A DNA stretch of 5,374 nucleotides. It comes from Patescibacteria group bacterium. GTDB taxonomy: Bacteria > Patescibacteria > Microgenomatia > Daviesbacterales > UBA10151. Positions 5,245 through 5,374 of this stretch are shown piece after piece. The stretch spans positions 10,837-16,210 of the forward strand of contig JAMDBX010000034.1 of assembly GCA_023487645.1 (NCBI GenBank), written 5' to 3'. The position numbers and the translations under genes are program-made. Position 1 is the first letter of the stretch. Every line of letters begins with the position of its first letter. The notes beneath the pieces are model-generated. The model was not told the origin of the DNA and did no database searches. It was given only the letters and a program-made list of their open reading frames with translations.

Positions 5245-5374
5245 TTAATTTAAGGATGAATAACTCCCTGTGGTCTCTGCCACAGAGTTACCGCTTGGAT
5301 TATACTTAGGGATGTGACTAACCTTGATGGAGATATTTGGTTTTGGCATCACAACCGGTCGGAATGTTATTACC
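5245..5374 (-). CDS. Possible C-terminal end of a gene entering from the right edge
   Basis: A minus-strand frame is open from the window edge to TAA at 5245-5247. It gives 42 residues that start VITFRPVVMPKPNISIKV and end AETTGSYSSLN. No family is recognisable. An open run of this length happens fairly often by chance, and the strong hairpin inside it speaks for a non-coding role. If real, the gene would end about 35 bases before the nuclease promoter element. Confidence 0.22.
   Translation of the reverse strand, partial: VITFRPVVMPKPNISIKVSHIPKYNPSGNSVAETTGSYSSLN
5261..5290. repeat. Strong 11-bp hairpin near the right end
   Basis: TAACT (5261-5265) pairs with AGTTA (5286-5290), and CTGTGG (5268-5273) pairs with CCACAG (5280-5285). 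This leaves a 2-base bulge and a 6-base loop. No T run follows on either strand, so it is not an intrinsic terminator. It could be part of a structured leader or an RNA lying beyond the window. Confidence 0.5.

Noticed and set aside
5256..5309. 17-codon plus-strand leader peptide MNNSLWSLPQSYRLDYT after AAGG
   Set aside because: The AAGG touches the ATG, the spacing is too short, and the frame is explained by the hairpin sequence.

Overview
The window is AT-rich and gene-dense. It carries short minus-strand genes with few Shine-Dalgarno sites, several GTG/TTG starts and at least one probably leaderless gene. The nuclease at 4301-5152 closely resembles a protein family I associate with Candidate Phyla Radiation (Patescibacteria) genomes. 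Together with the small Doc-type toxin, this suggests a patescibacterial genome fragment. That is an inference from gene style and recall, not from a marker gene. TGA ends several reading frames and Trp is read from TGG, so the standard bacterial code fits.

Left part (about 1-1650, minus strand). A two-gene toxin-antitoxin module comes first: a 48-residue, very basic antitoxin candidate whose end overlaps a Doc/Fic toxin with a complete HPFKNGNKR motif. Upstream lies a short, probably decayed frame that looks like the N-terminal half of a 2H phosphoesterase. Upstream of that is a complete TspO/MBR membrane protein with a promoter that puts transcription start almost on its GTG codon.

Middle (1649-2069). 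This 420-base gap has no believable protein gene but is full of structure. It holds four short hairpins with three-base loops, two of them followed by the same GTAGGATT box. Next to them is a compact minus-strand unit, a perfect TATAAT box followed about 70 bases later by a strong intrinsic terminator, which looks like a small RNA gene.

Right part (2070-5374). A plus-strand gene encodes a 300-residue protein of uncharacterised function. It faces, with an 11-base gap, a minus-strand membrane-anchored trypsin-like (HtrA-type) protease with an intact His/Asp/Ser triad and an extra C-terminal domain. Behind the protease, also on the minus strand, is a stand-alone RecB/Cas4-like PD-(D/E)XK nuclease with a possible iron-sulfur cysteine set. 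The protease and nuclease share an identical 11-base promoter-like element. Both window ends carry short open stretches that may be tails of cut genes, and a strong hairpin lies near the right end.

No gene cluster clearly forms a new system. The most unusual material is the hairpin array with its adjoining small-RNA unit, followed by the shared promoter element of the protease and nuclease.
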